This document shows positions 44,174 to 45,816 of a stretch of DNA of 45,816 nt, piece after piece (position 1 is the stretch's first letter; the number at the start of each line of letters is the position of its first letter). A program made the translations under genes and the position numbers. This stretch comes from a virus: positions 1-45,816 of the IMG/VR virus record IMGVR_UViG_3300020400_000857; one strand, 5' to 3'. The notes under the pieces were generated by a model. The model was not told where the DNA came from, did not search any database, and was given only the letters and a program-made list of their open reading frames with translations.

Positions 44174-45024
44174 AAAAAACTTGAAATATCAAATTCTACA
44201 TCAGCATCAAATTCTTTTTGTGTCTCTTTACACACAACAGTTCTTTTACGAGCAAGACCAATTCTGTTTATCTCAGCAATTTTAGTATCAACTTTTTTAA
44301 TATCAGTTGATGGTACATTAAGTACAAATTCTCTAATTTGTTTTGAGTCATTTGTTTCTTCGCCACTTGGTACTCTAATTTTTGAGATACTGTGTACCAT
44401 TACATCATTACTCATGTCAGCAAGTTTTCTAAAACTCTTTGAAAAGTTTTGTATACTTTGTTCTGTATTTGCTTGAGCTTGTTGTATAGCTTTTGTTTCT
44501 TCAAATGCTCTTAATTGAATTTGTGTTGTAACTGCATAGCTATGAGGTCTTATATAAACTGTACATCCATTTTCTAAATGCACAGGATATTCTTTTTCAA
44601 GTTTTGTTTGCTCAGATAATAGTTCTTCAATGTTTAACACGTATGTATCTGTATTTCCTGAATGCGGTGATTTAGCTTGGATTTCCATTTCTCTACCAAA
44701 TGTTGCCATACGAATTGCTAACATTAAAATATCAATGTCTGGTTGTGGTAGATCCATTGGATTTAAGATTCCCGGACAACAGCTTTTGATAACTTCAACA
44801 ACAGCTTCTCCGTTAAGCAATGCATCTGGAGATTTCATAAGAGCTTCGTCTTTGGCAGTCATTGCCATAACACCTACTTCTCCTGATGCTGTTAGTACAA
44901 CATTTTTTTCGTCAGTAAAATAACCATTACTAGGCAAAGAAACATATAGCTTTGGTTGTCTATAAAACTCTGCTAGTGGATTTGCTGGCCTTACCTGTTT
45001 TTTATCTTCAACGTTTTGTTCCAT
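44158..45024 (-). CDS. 26: gp26-type baseplate/tail assembly protein
   Basis: The 288-residue protein has the T4_baseplate (gp26-like) pattern: FYRQPKLYVSLPSNGYF near residue 20, MTAKDEALMKSPDALLNGEAVVEVIKSCCPG near 55-85, DIDILMLAIRMATFGREMEI near 98-117, and a beta-rich C-terminal half. T4 gp26 is 208 residues and acts in hub assembly. The final residues DISSFF are encoded with a T-TTT-TTC heptamer (44179-44173), after which the 0 frame ends within five codons and the -1 frame stays open for 76. A GAGG ribosome site and an ACTAAATA late octamer precede the ATG. The divergent neighbour is a tape-measure-like gene. Confidence 0.82.
   Translation of the reverse strand: MEQNVEDKKQVRPANPLAEFYRQPKLYVSLPSNGYFTDEKNVVLTASGEVGVMAMTAKDEALMKSPDALLNGEAVVEVIKSCCPGILNPMDLPQPDIDILMLAIRMATFGREMEIQAKSPHSGNTDTYVLNIEELLSEQTKLEKEYPVHLENGCTVYIRPHSYAVTTQIQLRAFEETKAIQQAQANTEQSIQNFSKSFRKLADMSNDVMVHSISKIRVPSGEETNDSKQIREFVLNVPSTDIKKVDTKIAEINRIGLARKRTVVCKETQKEFDADVEFDISSFFVTGS
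44173..44179 (-). other. Candidate -1 frameshift slippery site TTTTTTC
   Basis: On the minus strand the 0-frame codons are AGT TTT TTC GTA, so T-TTT-TTC has the X-XXY-YYZ phase of a classical -1 slippery heptamer. After a slip the next codon is CGT at the start of the open -1 frame. Confidence 0.7.
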
Positions 45025-45057
45025 TTTTGTCCTCTAGATTAAGTATAGTTTTAATGT

Positions 45058-45065
45058 TATTTAGT
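45058..45065 (-). promoter_or_regulatory. Variant late promoter octamer ACTAAATA
   Basis: ACTAAATA on the minus strand 33 bases before the gp26-type ATG at 45024, paired back to back with the plus-strand octamer at 45096. Confidence 0.5.
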
Positions 45066-45095
45066 AGTTTGATTAACTACCCACTTAATATATCC

Positions 45096-45103
45096 AATAA
45101 ATA
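45096..45103 (+). promoter_or_regulatory. Late promoter octamer AATAAATA
   Basis: One-mismatch late octamer on the plus strand 28 bases before the ATG at 45132. Confidence 0.6.
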
Positions 45104-45131
45104 ATAATATACTAGTATAAAGAGATCTCAA

Positions 45132-45816
45132 ATGGCAGACGGCGATAGAATTATAATAGCGGGTTTTGAAATAGATGTTGCGAAACAAGGTGGTTTTGCG
45201 ACTGAACAAACTCTTGACAGACTTGCAAAAGCAATGGAAAAAATGTCAGGTGGTGCTACACAAAACACCGCTGTCCTTAGACAAGGACTAGGAAAGATTG
45301 CTAGTCAACAAACTAAACTCTCCGACGCTCAGAAAACATCCGCAGATATATTCAAAGAAATTGGATCCAAACAAACTAAAGTACTTCAAGATCAATCTAA
45401 ACTTGATAAAGACAGAAATAGATTGTTTGGTAATCTGCGTGATGCTATGGGTACAGCGGCACGTCAGTCATATGATAAAACTGTAAAAGGATTGCAAGAG
45501 CCAAAAGGATTAGGTGTATTTGGTAAAGCACTTGGTACAGTAACAAGCAAGTTGGGTGTAATGGGTGCGGCAATAGGTGGTCTTGCAACTGCCATTGGTG
45601 CTCTGGTTGCCAAGATTGTAAACATAAGTGATCAATACTTGACTCTATTTAGACAGGGTTTTGTATTTCAAGAATCTCAAACAGCGGCCGCAAATGGTTT
45701 GATGCAGGTAGCTGATATGTCATCAAGAATGTTTATATCAACAGATAGATTTGTTGAACTGGTTTCAACATTTTCAACTACAGTTGGTATAGTTGGAATG
45801 AAAAGATTTGCAGATC
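45132..45816 (+). CDS. Tape-measure-like tail protein, N-terminal part (cut by window edge)
   Basis: The plus strand is open from the ATG at 45132 to the window end, 228 codons without a stop. It starts MADGDRIIIAGFEIDVAKQG. A long charged helical stretch follows (roughly residues 25-115, rich in Gln, Lys, Asp), then a Gly/Ala-rich hydrophobic segment (LGVMGAAIGGLATAIGALVA, about residues 145-164), then more helix. This mix of coiled coil and hydrophobic helices suits a tail tape-measure protein, which sets tail length (gp29 in T4). It is divergent from the gp26-type gene, and tail assembly chaperones are often encoded beside tape measures. The family call is inferred from composition and context. 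Confidence 0.6.
   Translation, partial: MADGDRIIIAGFEIDVAKQGGFATEQTLDRLAKAMEKMSGGATQNTAVLRQGLGKIASQQTKLSDAQKTSADIFKEIGSKQTKVLQDQSKLDKDRNRLFGNLRDAMGTAARQSYDKTVKGLQEPKGLGVFGKALGTVTSKLGVMGAAIGGLATAIGALVAKIVNISDQYLTLFRQGFVFQESQTAAANGLMQVADMSSRMFISTDRFVELVSTFSTTVGIVGMKRFAD

Noticed and set aside
45298-45486. Plus-strand 62-codon frame
   Set aside because: It is an out-of-frame reading inside the longer tape-measure-like frame that starts at 45132.
1-45816. CRISPR arrays, tRNA genes, insertion sequences, reverse transcriptase/DGR
   Set aside because: No regularly spaced repeats, cloverleaf sequences, transposase or reverse transcriptase motifs were seen on reading both strands.

Overview
The window reads as part of the genome of an AT-rich, T4-like marine myovirus. 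The evidence is a set of T4-family genes recognisable from sequence and order: gp55 (late sigma factor), gp47 and gp46 (recombination nuclease), gp25, gp6, a gp7-position protein, gp53, a gp5-type spike, a gp26-type protein, and a T4 late-promoter octamer (TATAAATA and close variants) in front of most virion genes. Glycosyltransferases, a radical SAM enzyme and other host-like genes suggest a marine phage. A SAR11-like or other low-GC marine host is an inference only; nothing here identifies the host.

Layout. (1) 1-7299, minus strand: a tightly overlapping accessory cassette, probably started by a sigma70-type promoter at 7323-7352. It holds two paralogous radical SAM genes (one cut by the window edge), an SGNH-like protein, a GT-A-like protein, a YgfZ-type protein, a DUF2721 membrane protein, two GT8-like glycosyltransferases and several small unknowns. 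(2) 7356-8006: a methyltransferase with its own late promoter, behind a strong terminator (8024-8054). (3) 8080-13484, minus strand: four tail-fibre or virion structural genes. (4) 13514-31025, minus strand: gp25, gp6 and a 4379-residue gp7-position protein in one late operon. Both large proteins carry cupredoxin-like inserts, and the giant one also has a YHYH-like segment. (5) 31099-32622, plus strand: a ClpP-like protease, a cupin and an HTH_39-like regulator, with a late promoter and two sigma70-type promoters, ending in a palindrome and a terminator. (6) 32663-38187, minus strand: a gp48/gp54-position protein, gp53, a large hub protein, a gp5-like spike without lysozyme, and a 41-residue membrane peptide. 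(7) 38244-42464, plus strand: gp55-gp47-gp46, a microprotein and a Dps-like protein, facing a PD-(D/E)XK nuclease (42418-43008). (8) 43098-43590: a gene-free stretch rich in strong hairpins with its own promoter, probably a structured noncoding RNA. (9) 43596-45816: a small unknown gene, the gp26-type gene with an apparent -1 frameshift extension, and the start of a divergent tape-measure-like gene.

How the parts fit. Early sigma70-type promoters precede the regulatory and recombination genes and the accessory cassette. gp55 then directs late transcription from the TATAAATA-type promoters of the tail and baseplate genes. The accessory cassette looks like a carbohydrate or surface modification set with radical SAM chemistry; YgfZ could support Fe-S enzymes. 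The main second-look items are the gp26 frameshift, the phage YgfZ, the structured RNA region, the His/Thr-rich insert in gp46, and the cupredoxin domains in baseplate proteins.
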